Source of the DNA: an uncultured Spirochaetales bacterium
Lineage (GTDB): Bacteria > Spirochaetota > Spirochaetia > Sphaerochaetales > Sphaerochaetaceae
Assembly (NCBI GenBank): GCA_949285905.1
Contig: CASDZV010000033.1
Coordinates: 1-55,313 of the forward strand
DNA length: 55,313 nt
Reading direction: 5' to 3'
Part shown: one piece after another, positions 16,453-23,637 of the stretch
How the letters are laid out: each line of letters begins with the position of its first letter
How positions within the stretch are numbered: the stretch's first letter is position 1
The notes under the pieces: generated by a model
What the model was told of the DNA's origin: nothing
Seen by the model: only the letters and a program-made list of their open reading frames with translations
The model's database searches: none
Made by a program: the position numbers and the translations under genes

Positions 16453-17052
16453 TCAGTTATTCTCTTCAGTTGCAGCTTCTGCCTCTTCAGCCGGAGCCTC
16501 TTCGCTCTGAGCTGCAGCTTCTGCAGCAGCTTCCTCTGCTGCCTTCTTCTCAGCAGCAGCCTTTGCCTCAGCCTCTGCCTTTGCTCTGTCAGCTGCAAGC
16601 TTCTCAGCTTCTGACATGACAACGAGCTTGATGTGGGAAAGATCGTTCTCATAGAGATGTACAACAACAGTATATGTTCCTGTCATCTTGATAGCATGAG
16701 TTGCGACCTCAATCTTCTTCTTCTCAATCTCGAAACCAAGCTTCTGGAGCTCGTTCTGCACCATCTGGGATGTTACAGATCCGAAGAGCTTTCCAGACTC
16801 TCCAGCTGGTACTACGATAGTAAGAGAAACATCATCAAGTCTCTCCTTGAGAGAAGCTGATGCAGCTCTCTTCTCTGCCTTTCTCTTCTCAATAGCAGCA
16901 GCACGTGAAGCGAAAAGTGCAGCGTTTGCTTTGTTGTAGATAACAGCAGTCTTTGTAGGAAGAAGATAGTTGCGTGCGTATCCGTCCTTTACTTCTACGA
17001 CGTCTCCCTCTTCTCCGAGATGTACTACGTCCTGATTAAGAATGATCTTCAT
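16453..17052 (-). CDS. rplI: 50S ribosomal protein L9
   Basis: The product has 199 residues. The N-terminal domain is canonical: MKIILNQDVVHLGEEGDVVEV and DGYARNYLLP, with the long connecting helix and the C-terminal RNA-binding domain (SVTSQMVQNELQKLGFEIEKKKIE). Typical L9 is about 150 residues; here some 50 extra residues form an alanine/glutamate-rich helical tail ending EEN-N. Such tails occur in some lineages. The start overlaps the upstream membrane-protein gene by 17 nt, and GGAGG precedes the ATG. Confidence 0.97.
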   Translation of the reverse strand: MKIILNQDVVHLGEEGDVVEVKDGYARNYLLPTKTAVIYNKANAALFASRAAAIEKRKAEKRAASASLKERLDDVSLTIVVPAGESGKLFGSVTSQMVQNELQKLGFEIEKKKIEVATHAIKMTGTYTVVVHLYENDLSHIKLVVMSEAEKLAADRAKAEAEAKAAAEKKAAEEAAAEAAAQSEEAPAEEAEAATEENN

Positions 17053-18007
17053 AATCCATTCCTCCTAGTTTCTTCAGATCGAAGAAACTCTCAAGGGCCC
17101 CGATAAGCGGTAAGCCGATGATGACTATAAGATTTATCCCCGGGACAAGTATGCCGATTACAAGGATGATGAAGAGAAGGGTCATACTTCTCATCGTCAT
17201 TATTCTCCGCCTGAGTCTTGCAAAGACAACAGAGAATCCCTGAACTGCATAGAGCACAGTCCAGATGCCGGCCACGTTCATTACTGCTATCTCCAGCAGC
17301 AGGGGTGCTGATACAAAGCGGAACAAGAGAACAATTGCCCAGGAGATGATAAGCCCCCAGACAGCATCGGGAGAATACTCCAGACGCATGACCTTCTCTT
17401 CCCATCCGCTTTCTCTTGAATGCAATGCAGTCTCATAGATGAAACAGCTTGCACAGATGCCACATAGCAGAACCGGAAACGAAAGCGACAGTACTGTAAT
17501 CAGTGCGACATAAGCCAGAAGTGACATATCCACACCGGGCAGAACCATCGAAAGCACAGGACCTGCAAGTGAGGCAAACGCATTCTCATATACACCGCTG
17601 AGGCTATCGAGAAGCGCCCTATCAGAATAAACGAACGCAATAGAGCCAGCAGAGTAAATGAATGATGGAAGCAGCGTCAGAAAGAGCCGCTTCAGCACAC
17701 CCATTCCCTTTGTGCTCAGCCACATAATCCCAGCCGCTGACAGCGACAGGGGAATAAACATACTGACAAGCAGGACAGCAATGCCAAGTTTTCCTGCGGT
17801 GAATGCTCCTCCACGCAATCCTGTTATGACAAGATTGATGAAGAAAGCTGCAGCAACAAGAATAGAGGCATTCCTCCTGCCATGACGGATGGAAAAGAAC
17901 AGAAGCGGGACGACAGCAATAAGGGAAGCTACTCCGATATTCGACATAATCATGCTCAGAATAATGAGCAATACAGCCTCCCCCGCCGTCCTCAGTCTGT
18001 TATCCAT
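17036..18007 (-). CDS. YybS-like (DUF2232-type) membrane protein
   Basis: A 323-residue hydrophobic protein with about eight to nine transmembrane segments and a final GLPLIGALESFFDLKK motif. Its place between rpsR and rplI is where YybS/DUF2232 proteins are found in Bacillus and many other bacteria. The molecular function of that family is not established. The start lies 3 nt after the rpsR stop and the end overlaps rplI, so it belongs to the ribosomal operon. Confidence 0.7.
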   Translation of the reverse strand: MDNRLRTAGEAVLLIILSMIMSNIGVASLIAVVPLLFFSIRHGRRNASILVAAAFFINLVITGLRGGAFTAGKLGIAVLLVSMFIPLSLSAAGIMWLSTKGMGVLKRLFLTLLPSFIYSAGSIAFVYSDRALLDSLSGVYENAFASLAGPVLSMVLPGVDMSLLAYVALITVLSLSFPVLLCGICASCFIYETALHSRESGWEEKVMRLEYSPDAVWGLIISWAIVLLFRFVSAPLLLEIAVMNVAGIWTVLYAVQGFSVVFARLRRRIMTMRSMTLLFIILVIGILVPGINLIVIIGLPLIGALESFFDLKKLGGMDYEDHS

Positions 18008-18010
18008 CGC

Positions 18011-18289
18011 TCACTTCTTCTCGAAAGGAAGGTATGCAAGAACTCTCGCTCTCTTGATTTCCCTGTTCAGCGCTCTCTGGTGCTTTGCGCATGTTCCAGT
18101 GATGCGAGCAGGAAGAATCTTGCCGCGCTCTGTGATGTAGCGGCGGAGCATCTCAGGGTTCTTGTAATCTGCTGGAGCTGCGCCCTGGCAGAACTTGCAG
18201 ACCTTCTTCTTGAAACCCATCTTTCTTGCCCCCATCTTCTTATCTTTGAGGGCACCGTCTTTCTCTGCGAAATCCTTATCTTCGTGCAT
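18011..18289 (-). CDS. rpsR: 30S ribosomal protein S18
   Basis: The product has 92 residues. A lysine-rich N-terminus is followed by [30 protein letters not shown] and [24 protein letters not shown], all diagnostic of S18. The CxxC pair suggests the zinc-binding (C+) variant, although only part of a full zinc site is visible. It lies between ssb and the yybS-like gene, 12 nt after ssb. Confidence 0.97.
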   Translation of the reverse strand: MHEDKDFAEKDGALKDKKMGARKMGFKKKVCKFCQGAAPADYKNPEMLRRYITERGKILPARITGTCAKHQRALNREIKRARVLAYLPFEKK

Positions 18290-18301
18290 TTTTGACTCCT
18301 A

Positions 18302-18793
18302 TCAGAATGGAATCGAGTCATCTTCAAATGACTCTGGACCAGGTCCGGAAACCGGCTGGGATGGCTGAGATGCTGGCGCACCCTGCATATTGTCCCTCAT
18401 CTGGTTCTGCGGACGCTGTGAATACTGGCTGGAGAAGTTCCCGCCAGAGCTCTGTCCCTGATTCCCGCTGGAAAGCAGGGATAGCGTATTGACTACGACA
18501 TCCAGTTTGGATCTGGGCTGTCCATCGTTCTCCCACTTGGTCTGCCTCAGCTCACCCTGTATGGCAACTTGCTTCCCCTTCACGAGATACTGGCTGATTG
18601 ACTGCGAATTCTGTCCGAAATAAATACAGTCAATGAAGGATGCCTCATCACCCCATGAACCATCAGCGTTCCTCTTTGATCTGTTGACAGCAATGGTGAA
18701 TGAGAGAAATCCTGAACCCGAAGAAGAGTATCTGAGCATCGCATCGCGCGTAAGACGCCCGACAAGAACAACCGAATTGATATCAGTAGCCAT
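18302..18793 (-). CDS. ssb: Single-stranded DNA-binding protein
   Basis: The product has 163 residues: an N-terminal OB fold (VVLVGRLTRDAMLRY, FTIAVNR, FIDCIYFGQNSQSISQYLVKGKQVAIQGELR), a glycine/glutamine/serine-rich linker and the acidic tip EDDSIPF. SSB partner proteins bind that tip. The classic rpsF-ssb-rpsR order supports the assignment. Confidence 0.97.
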   Translation of the reverse strand: MATDINSVVLVGRLTRDAMLRYSSSGSGFLSFTIAVNRSKRNADGSWGDEASFIDCIYFGQNSQSISQYLVKGKQVAIQGELRQTKWENDGQPRSKLDVVVNTLSLLSSGNQGQSSGGNFSSQYSQRPQNQMRDNMQGAPASQPSQPVSGPGPESFEDDSIPF

Positions 18794-18801
18794 AAGCGCT
18801 T

Positions 18802-19089
18802 TTACTTCCTTTCCGGATTAACGAACAGGAACTTGAGAACGAGTGTCGAAAGCTGGAATACCTTGCTCATATCGGCAATCTTTGATGTATCAGCCTTGAG
18901 CTCGAAATAGACGTAGTGTCCCTTCTCCTGCTTGTTGATGATGTAAGCAAGTGTCCTGACTCCGAGATCCTCTTCCTTTGTGATCTCAACGCCATTTTTC
19001 TCGAAAGTGCTCTTTACAAGCTCGAGACCTGACTTTGTCTTATCCTCATCTGCATCGAAGATGACTGTGAACTCATAATTCTGGATCAT
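18802..19089 (-). CDS. rpsF: 30S ribosomal protein S6
   Basis: The product has 95 residues, normal length. MIQNYEFTVIFDADEDK, EDLGVRTLAYIINKQEKGHYVYFELKAD and LSTLVLKFLFVNPE match S6, which pairs with S18 in the small subunit. GGAGGAACC precedes the ATG. It is the first gene of the rpsF-ssb-rpsR-yybS-rplI operon. Confidence 0.97.
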   Translation of the reverse strand: MIQNYEFTVIFDADEDKTKSGLELVKSTFEKNGVEITKEEDLGVRTLAYIINKQEKGHYVYFELKADTSKIADMSKVFQLSTLVLKFLFVNPERK

Positions 19090-19115
19090 GGTTCCTCCTT
19101 ATGGACTTAGAATTG

Positions 19116-19135
19116 ATCCGGACATACACCCGGAT
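19116..19135 (-). promoter_or_regulatory. Hairpin in the rpsF leader (candidate S6:S18 site)
   Basis: On the minus strand ATCCGG and CCGGAT form a perfect six-pair stem with an 8-nt loop, 27 nt before the rpsF start. Bacterial rpsF leaders often carry a structured CCG-containing motif bound by the S6:S18 complex for feedback control. A TTGACC (19141-19146 on plus coordinates) lies just upstream. Identity with the known motif is inference. Confidence 0.35.
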
Positions 19136-19354
19136 AAAGAGGTCAATGGTTTATACCATCTCTTCACGTTCAGAGTCAATAGTTTTCAGCAATATAAGAA
19201 AATGTCCTTGCTGGAATTCTTGTCTGATAATGAAAAAGAACACGCGATGCAGTCACAATACCGCTTCTTGTTCGGAAAATATGAGGATTCTCTACAGCTT
19301 TTCTCAGTGCATGTACGTATTTCGCATGAAATAATCCTAAGCGAGGAGAAAAAA

Positions 19355-20350
19355 ATGAAACGACGAATAACTGTTATCGCCGTAGGACTGCTCCTTACGG
19401 CATTGTTAATCAGCTGCAGCGCCACTCCTGGCGGGGAAAACGCTGTATCCAAAGAAGCTAAAATCGCAAGAGCAATCTCTCAGGCAGTCTCTGTTGCAGG
19501 CACACAGGGAGTGACAGAGGTGGCAGGAGCAGAAAACAGCTATAAAGTAACAAACTTCAAAGCAGATGACGGCTCTGTCATTTCAGGAACATTCCAGCTT
19601 GACACGGAAGGAAAGATAATCGATGCAGAACTCAAGCTGGAAACTGGCGGAAACACCTATATATTTGTCCTTAAAGAGGAGAACGGTCAGACAGAAGCTA
19701 GTATCAACAATGAGCCAGTCAATCCTGATGCCATTCCACGTGCAATGACTAGAGAGGAGAACTTCGCATTCCGTGCATTCATTATCGGTTTCGAGGAAGC
19801 TCTTGATGAAGTCGATGACAAACTCTTCGATGACTATATCGATGAAGACTGGTATGAGAATCAGAGACCGGGGAAATATCCGATCAATAACATTCCTGGC
19901 CTTACAGGAACAGTGACTGTCGGATACGAAGATGATGACGATGACTGGGACGATATTGAAATAATCGGTGCTGATATCGAAAGTTTCCAGCTTGATTACA
20001 GAAGAGGCGGCTCGATTTCAGGCAGCTACAGTTTCCATGAACGGGGCGAGCGCGAGGAGTCAAGGTTCACTATCAGTTTCAAGGGTGCTGAGATAAATGA
20101 AGACGGTCTGAGGATTGTCTTTGACGATATAACTATCAAGGCAACGATAGAGGAAGATGAGATCAGAGACCGTGAAATCTATTCATTCTCCGGCGATATA
20201 AATGGCCAGTACAGCGTGAATGGAAAAACACATGATATTTCGTTCTCAGGTTCTATCGAAGGCGTTGAGGACCGCTACATCATGGGAAACGATTACTCGC
20301 TCACACTCGACGGAAACAAGGTTGCAATCGGAAGGCAGACACGCTATTAG
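19355..20350 (+). CDS. Putative lipoprotein, function unknown
   Basis: The product has 331 residues. The frame is open from 19088, but the start is placed at 19355: GAGGAG lies just upstream and MKRRITVIAVGLLLTALLISC is a clean lipoprotein signal with Cys at residue 21. The mature protein is acidic and beta-rich, with a run of aspartates near residue 195 (DDDDDWDD) and repeated short YSF/ISF strands. I do not recognise a family. Its N-terminal mature helix (AKIARAISQAVSVAG) is loosely reminiscent of the start of the lipoprotein at 34679. The stop codon overlaps the -35 of the TatD-like gene. Confidence 0.75.
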   Translation: MKRRITVIAVGLLLTALLISCSATPGGENAVSKEAKIARAISQAVSVAGTQGVTEVAGAENSYKVTNFKADDGSVISGTFQLDTEGKIIDAELKLETGGNTYIFVLKEENGQTEASINNEPVNPDAIPRAMTREENFAFRAFIIGFEEALDEVDDKLFDDYIDEDWYENQRPGKYPINNIPGLTGTVTVGYEDDDDDWDDIEIIGADIESFQLDYRRGGSISGSYSFHERGEREESRFTISFKGAEINEDGLRIVFDDITIKATIEEDEIRDREIYSFSGDINGQYSVNGKTHDISFSGSIEGVEDRYIMGNDYSLTLDGNKVAIGRQTRY

Positions 20351-20378
20351 TGACACAAGCATGGGATAGGACTATTAT
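20350..20378 (+). promoter_or_regulatory. Promoter of the tatD-like/tcdA-like genes (leaderless arrangement)
   Basis: GTGACA (20350-20355), 17 nt, TATTAT (20373-20378), then exactly 6 nt (TTCACT) before the ATG at 20385. Five of six -35 and five of six -10 positions match the sigma-70 consensus. This is the cleanest example of the leaderless pattern in the window. Confidence 0.6.
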
Positions 20379-20384
20379 TTCACT

Positions 20385-20999
20385 ATGTTCGATTCCCATG
20401 CACATCCAGGCATCGTGACAGAGCGCGCATTTGTCGCTTCTGCCTCAGCATCAGCGTATGAGATGCTGAAAGCATATAAGTATAAAGCTATCGGAACACT
20501 TGCCCTCTCTGGGAAAGATCCTGATTTCCCTCTGCTCGAAAAAGCCGTGTCAGAGGGATTTTCTATTGGAGAAATAGGCCTCGACAAACGCTACGGCAGC
20601 ATTGAAAAGCAGGAAGAAATATTTATCAGAGCTCTTGAGATTGCAAAAGAACACAATGCCTTTGTAGTCATACACACAGTCAGAATGTATCAGAGGACGC
20701 TTGAGATACTCCGGATGATGGGCATAAAACGATTCATGATGCATGGTTTCACAGGGTCTCCGGAAATGGCGCAGGCTTTCATCGCAGAGGGCGGCATCAT
20801 CTCTCTTTCGCCAAGGGCGGAGAACACAAAACACTTCAGAGCTCTTCTGCATCTGCCATTCGTGACAGAAACAGACATGAATACAGGAGCTGAGGAAAAA
20901 CGAGTCCTGTATGAATGGAATGAGAAGCTCTCAGGAATCACAGGATCTGATATAGCCTCACGTACAGAAGAAATGATGGGGGATGCACTCAATGGATGA
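20385..20999 (+). CDS. TatD-family metal-dependent hydrolase, short form
   Basis: The product has 204 residues, shorter than the usual ~260 of TatD. The metal ligands are in place: FDSHAH near the N-terminus, GEIGLDKRYG, VIHTVR, MHGFTGS and the aspartate of VTETDMN. TatD-like enzymes are Mg-dependent DNases or related phosphoesterases. The shortened length removes parts of the helical periphery, so specificity is unclear. No Shine-Dalgarno is visible. The last codons overlap the start of the ThiF-like gene. Confidence 0.82.
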   Translation: MFDSHAHPGIVTERAFVASASASAYEMLKAYKYKAIGTLALSGKDPDFPLLEKAVSEGFSIGEIGLDKRYGSIEKQEEIFIRALEIAKEHNAFVVIHTVRMYQRTLEILRMMGIKRFMMHGFTGSPEMAQAFIAEGGIISLSPRAENTKHFRALLHLPFVTETDMNTGAEEKRVLYEWNEKLSGITGSDIASRTEEMMGDALNG

Positions 21000-21735
21000 A
21001 CAATTTCAGCGTATAGCACGTTTCATCGGGGAGGAGAATGTGGAAAAGCTCTTCTCAATGCATGTGGCAGTTGCCGGTGTCGGAGCTGTAGGCGGCTTTG
21101 CCATCGAGATGCTCGTGCGGTGCGGTATAGGGCACATTACTATTGCTGATTTCGACACGGTTGCAGAAAGCAATATAAACAGGCAGATTATCGCACTGCA
21201 CTCAACTGTCGGGCGCATGAAGACAGAAGTGATGGCAGAACGCATCCTGGACATCAATCCACATTGCATTGTGAACGCTCTTTCTGTGAAGCTTACAGAG
21301 AGCAATATCGATGCATTCATCAGAGACAAGGACATCGTGCTCGACTGCATCGACAGTGTGGAAGAGAAGACGGAGCTTCTTGTCAGGTGCTATGAGAACA
21401 ACACGATGGTCATCTCCTCAATGGGAGCGGCACTGAGAAAGCATACAGCTGATATACAGACTGGAGATATCATGGAGACACACGGCTGCCCGCTTGCAAA
21501 AGCTGTGAGGACACGTCTCAGGAAACGAGGCATCGGAAAAGGTATCAGATGCGTTTTCTCTCCTGAGCCTGTTGACTTCAAATACACAGACCCTTCAGAA
21601 GATCCGGATGCTGAGAAAACGGAGAGCGGCAGAAAGCGCATGGTACTGGGTTCTCTTCCATTCGTGACAGCTGTCTTCGGAGAGAAGATGGCAGAACTGG
21701 CATTAAGCTCTCTTCTTCCAGGTGTCCTTGACTGA
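20992..21735 (+). CDS. tcdA: ThiF-family protein, TcdA-like (tRNA ct6A dehydratase)
   Basis: An E1-like adenylating protein of 247 residues. The ATP-binding VAVAGVGAVGGFAIEMLVRCGIG loop is near residue 25, followed by ADFDTVAESNINRQ, ILDINP and DCIDSVEEKTELL. The layout fits TcdA/CsdL, which cyclises t6A to ct6A at position 37 of tRNAs. The conserved C-terminal RKRMVLGSLPFVTAVFG block is also typical. The ATG at 20992 is preferred over 20983 because GGGGG sits at Shine-Dalgarno distance. It overlaps the TatD-like gene by 8 nt. Confidence 0.87.
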   Translation: MDEQFQRIARFIGEENVEKLFSMHVAVAGVGAVGGFAIEMLVRCGIGHITIADFDTVAESNINRQIIALHSTVGRMKTEVMAERILDINPHCIVNALSVKLTESNIDAFIRDKDIVLDCIDSVEEKTELLVRCYENNTMVISSMGAALRKHTADIQTGDIMETHGCPLAKAVRTRLRKRGIGKGIRCVFSPEPVDFKYTDPSEDPDAEKTESGRKRMVLGSLPFVTAVFGEKMAELALSSLLPGVLD

Positions 21736-21768
21736 AACACATCAATTAAGGCATACGATATTGCGGTG

Positions 21769-21798
21769 AAAAAAAACCACCGATATCTCTACCGGTGG
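21769..21798 (-). terminator. Intrinsic terminator of the COX24-type gene
   Basis: On the minus strand CCACCG / CGGTGG is followed by eight T residues, about 20 nt after the stop codon of the small gene. It confirms a transcription unit on this strand. Confidence 0.88.
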
Positions 21799-21818
21799 CC
21801 ATTAAGATAGCAAGAAGA

Positions 21819-21908
21819 TTACTTCTTCTTATGTCTGTTCATTCTGAGTCTCTTCTTTCTCTTGTGTGTCGCTATCTTATGCTTTTTTCTCTTTTTTCCA
21901 CAAGGCAC
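21819..21908 (-). CDS. AURKAIP1/COX24-domain small basic protein (29 residues)
   Basis: A 30-codon frame from a GTG at 21908, with AAGGAG 7 nt upstream and a terminator just downstream. The product is extremely basic and has the core KIATHKRKKRLRMNRHKKK after MPCGKKRKK. Near-identical short proteins annotated as AURKAIP1/COX24-domain occur in Bacteroidetes and other bacteria. The domain is shared with mitochondrial ribosomal protein mS38, and a role at the ribosome is suspected. From family knowledge I expect it to bind rRNA; nothing in the neighbourhood tests this. The 185 bases upstream (21909-22093) hold only its ribosome-binding site, a TTGACA and the murD-like promoter. Confidence 0.88.
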   Translation of the reverse strand: MPCGKKRKKHKIATHKRKKRLRMNRHKKK

Positions 21909-22093
21909 AATATTGCTCCTTATTAACCATTACTGGTTGTTGTAATTACCGGTTTATTTTGCTTACTTTGTCAATCAAGAGTCAATAGGATAGCGAAAAT
22001 TAAGTGAAACAAAGATAAAGTAGTCAGAAAACACTACCCTTTTCGTCGTCTTTTCTTCTTCAATGCATCTGCTTTTGAGCTATACTTTATAAT

Positions 22094-23395
22094 GTGAAAG
22101 TTCTAATCCTTGGCCTGGCATCCTCTGGAGGGGGTGCGGAGGCAGCTGAGTATTATCTGAAATTGGGCAATTGCGTTGAAATTGTCAGCTCCTCTGAAAA
22201 GAAGGAGCAGAAGGTAATGCAGCAGATGCTCGAAGAAAAAGGGGCCAGGTTCATAACCAAGGATGAAATGATGACTGCTGTGGAGAGAGCGGATCTTGTT
22301 GTCAAAATACCCGGAGTTCCTGTCCCATATCTCGTAAAGCGCAAAGCCAGAATGATCACCAATGATATTGCAGCACTGCTTGAGAATCCGAAGACAGAAC
22401 GGATGGTCAGAATTGTCGTTGCAGGATCGAAGGGAAAGACAAGCACAGCTTCAGCACTAGCAAACGCTCTGAATGCACTGGGGATGAGAACGGCTTTCTC
22501 GGAAGGCCTGGGATACTCTGCTTTTCACATCCTTTCCGAGATTGAGAATGACGAGAAGCTCTACGATGCTGTTATTATCGAAATGTCGCTCTGGCAGATA
22601 AAGGATACGACAACATCCCTTGGCTACAACTGGCCACGAATCGATATCGCAGCCATTACAGATACAATCCCTATTCCTACATCCCCTTCAGATATAACCA
22701 CAGAGGGCGCCCTTTTCATCGGCCCATGGGTACGCCACCTCATCATACCCCGCGCTCTGAGGGATAAGATGCTCTTTTCCGGCATCATCCCACGAGCAAA
22801 GGTTAAAAGCTTCCCATCATTGCAGAATCCGTTCAGATATAAAGCCGGCATGGAGCTTGCATGGGAATGCATGAAAGCGCTCGGCTATAAAAGAAAGAGC
22901 ATTGCAGGGGCGATGAAGAGTTATCATGGCATACCTAACAGACTGGAGCTTGTAGCTGTAAGGGATGGAATCTCCTTCATAAATGATTCGGCATCAGTAC
23001 TTCCGCTTTCTGTTTCATTCTCCATGCGTGGCATGAGAGGAACAGCAGTCCATCTCATCGTAGGAGGAACCGACAAGAGTTCATCGGATGTGAGCAGCCT
23101 TGAAGATGCAGTAGAGGAAGCAGCTTCCCTGACACTGCTCTCCGGAAGTCTGACAGACAAACTCATCCCGATGCTGCGGAGGGAGGGAATAAAATTCAAC
23201 GGACCATTCACGCGTATGGAAGATGCCCTCATGAGCGCATACAACGCTGCCCTCTATCATCGTGGAGGAAGAGAGAACCCGGAGATAATACTCTTATCCC
23301 CGGGTGCATATGCTGATGAATACTTCTCAAACGAATTCGAGCGTGGTGCCCTCTTTAAGAAAGCTGTGACAGCGCTTCTTTCAGAGAAGCGATGA
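22094..23395 (+). CDS. murD: Mur ligase family protein (MurD-like)
   Basis: The product has 433 residues. The N-terminal Rossmann-like domain starts VLILGLASSGGGAEAAEYY. The central ATPase has GSKGKTSTASALANAL near residue 115, with S-K replacing the usual T-N or T-x of Mur P-loops. EMSLWQIKD replaces the common ESSSFQL. The C-terminal domain carries PNRLELV, FINDSASV and LIVGGTDK. The best match is UDP-N-acetylmuramoyl-L-alanine:D-glutamate ligase, with some atypical residues. The GTG start has no Shine-Dalgarno; TATACT lies 7 nt upstream. The 3' end overlaps the CsoR-family gene by 15 nt. Confidence 0.83.
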   Translation: MKVLILGLASSGGGAEAAEYYLKLGNCVEIVSSSEKKEQKVMQQMLEEKGARFITKDEMMTAVERADLVVKIPGVPVPYLVKRKARMITNDIAALLENPKTERMVRIVVAGSKGKTSTASALANALNALGMRTAFSEGLGYSAFHILSEIENDEKLYDAVIIEMSLWQIKDTTTSLGYNWPRIDIAAITDTIPIPTSPSDITTEGALFIGPWVRHLIIPRALRDKMLFSGIIPRAKVKSFPSLQNPFRYKAGMELAWECMKALGYKRKSIAGAMKSYHGIPNRLELVAVRDGISFINDSASVLPLSVSFSMRGMRGTAVHLIVGGTDKSSSDVSSLEDAVEEAASLTLLSGSLTDKLIPMLRREGIKFNGPFTRMEDALMSAYNAALYHRGGRENPEIILLSPGAYADEYFSNEFERGALFKKAVTALLSEKR

Positions 23396-23629
23396 GAAGC
23401 GCCTGATAACAGTGCAGAGCTCCTCTGCGCTCTCCCCGTCCACAGCTTTGGAAGATACAGCATCCTCAGCGACCATGAGTGCTACCTTGTGAAGCGCTGC
23501 TTTAGCTGCATTGATCTGCACAAGAATGCTCTCCGCGCTCTCTCCTGCAAGTATCATGCGGTCCACTGCCGCTATCTGCCCTCTGGCCTTCTGAAGTCTC
23601 ACGTGAACCGAATCAGTATCAAGCGCCAT
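23381..23629 (-). CDS. CsoR/FrmR-family regulator lacking the usual sensor residues
   Basis: An 82-residue all-helical protein with the family core VRLQKARGQIAAVDRMI and SILVQINAAKAALHKVAL. CsoR and FrmR proteins are tetrameric DNA-binding repressors that sense copper, nickel, formaldehyde or sulfide through a conserved Cys, His and often a second Cys. Here the first Cys position is Ala (GESAES), the His in the second helix is Ala (AEDAV) and the second Cys is not Cys. The only cysteine is near the C-terminus. GGAGG precedes the ATG. It sits 8 nt after metG and may be co-transcribed with it. Confidence 0.78.
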   Translation of the reverse strand: MALDTDSVHVRLQKARGQIAAVDRMILAGESAESILVQINAAKAALHKVALMVAEDAVSSKAVDGESAEELCTVIRRFSSLL

Positions 23630-23637
23630 AATGCCTC

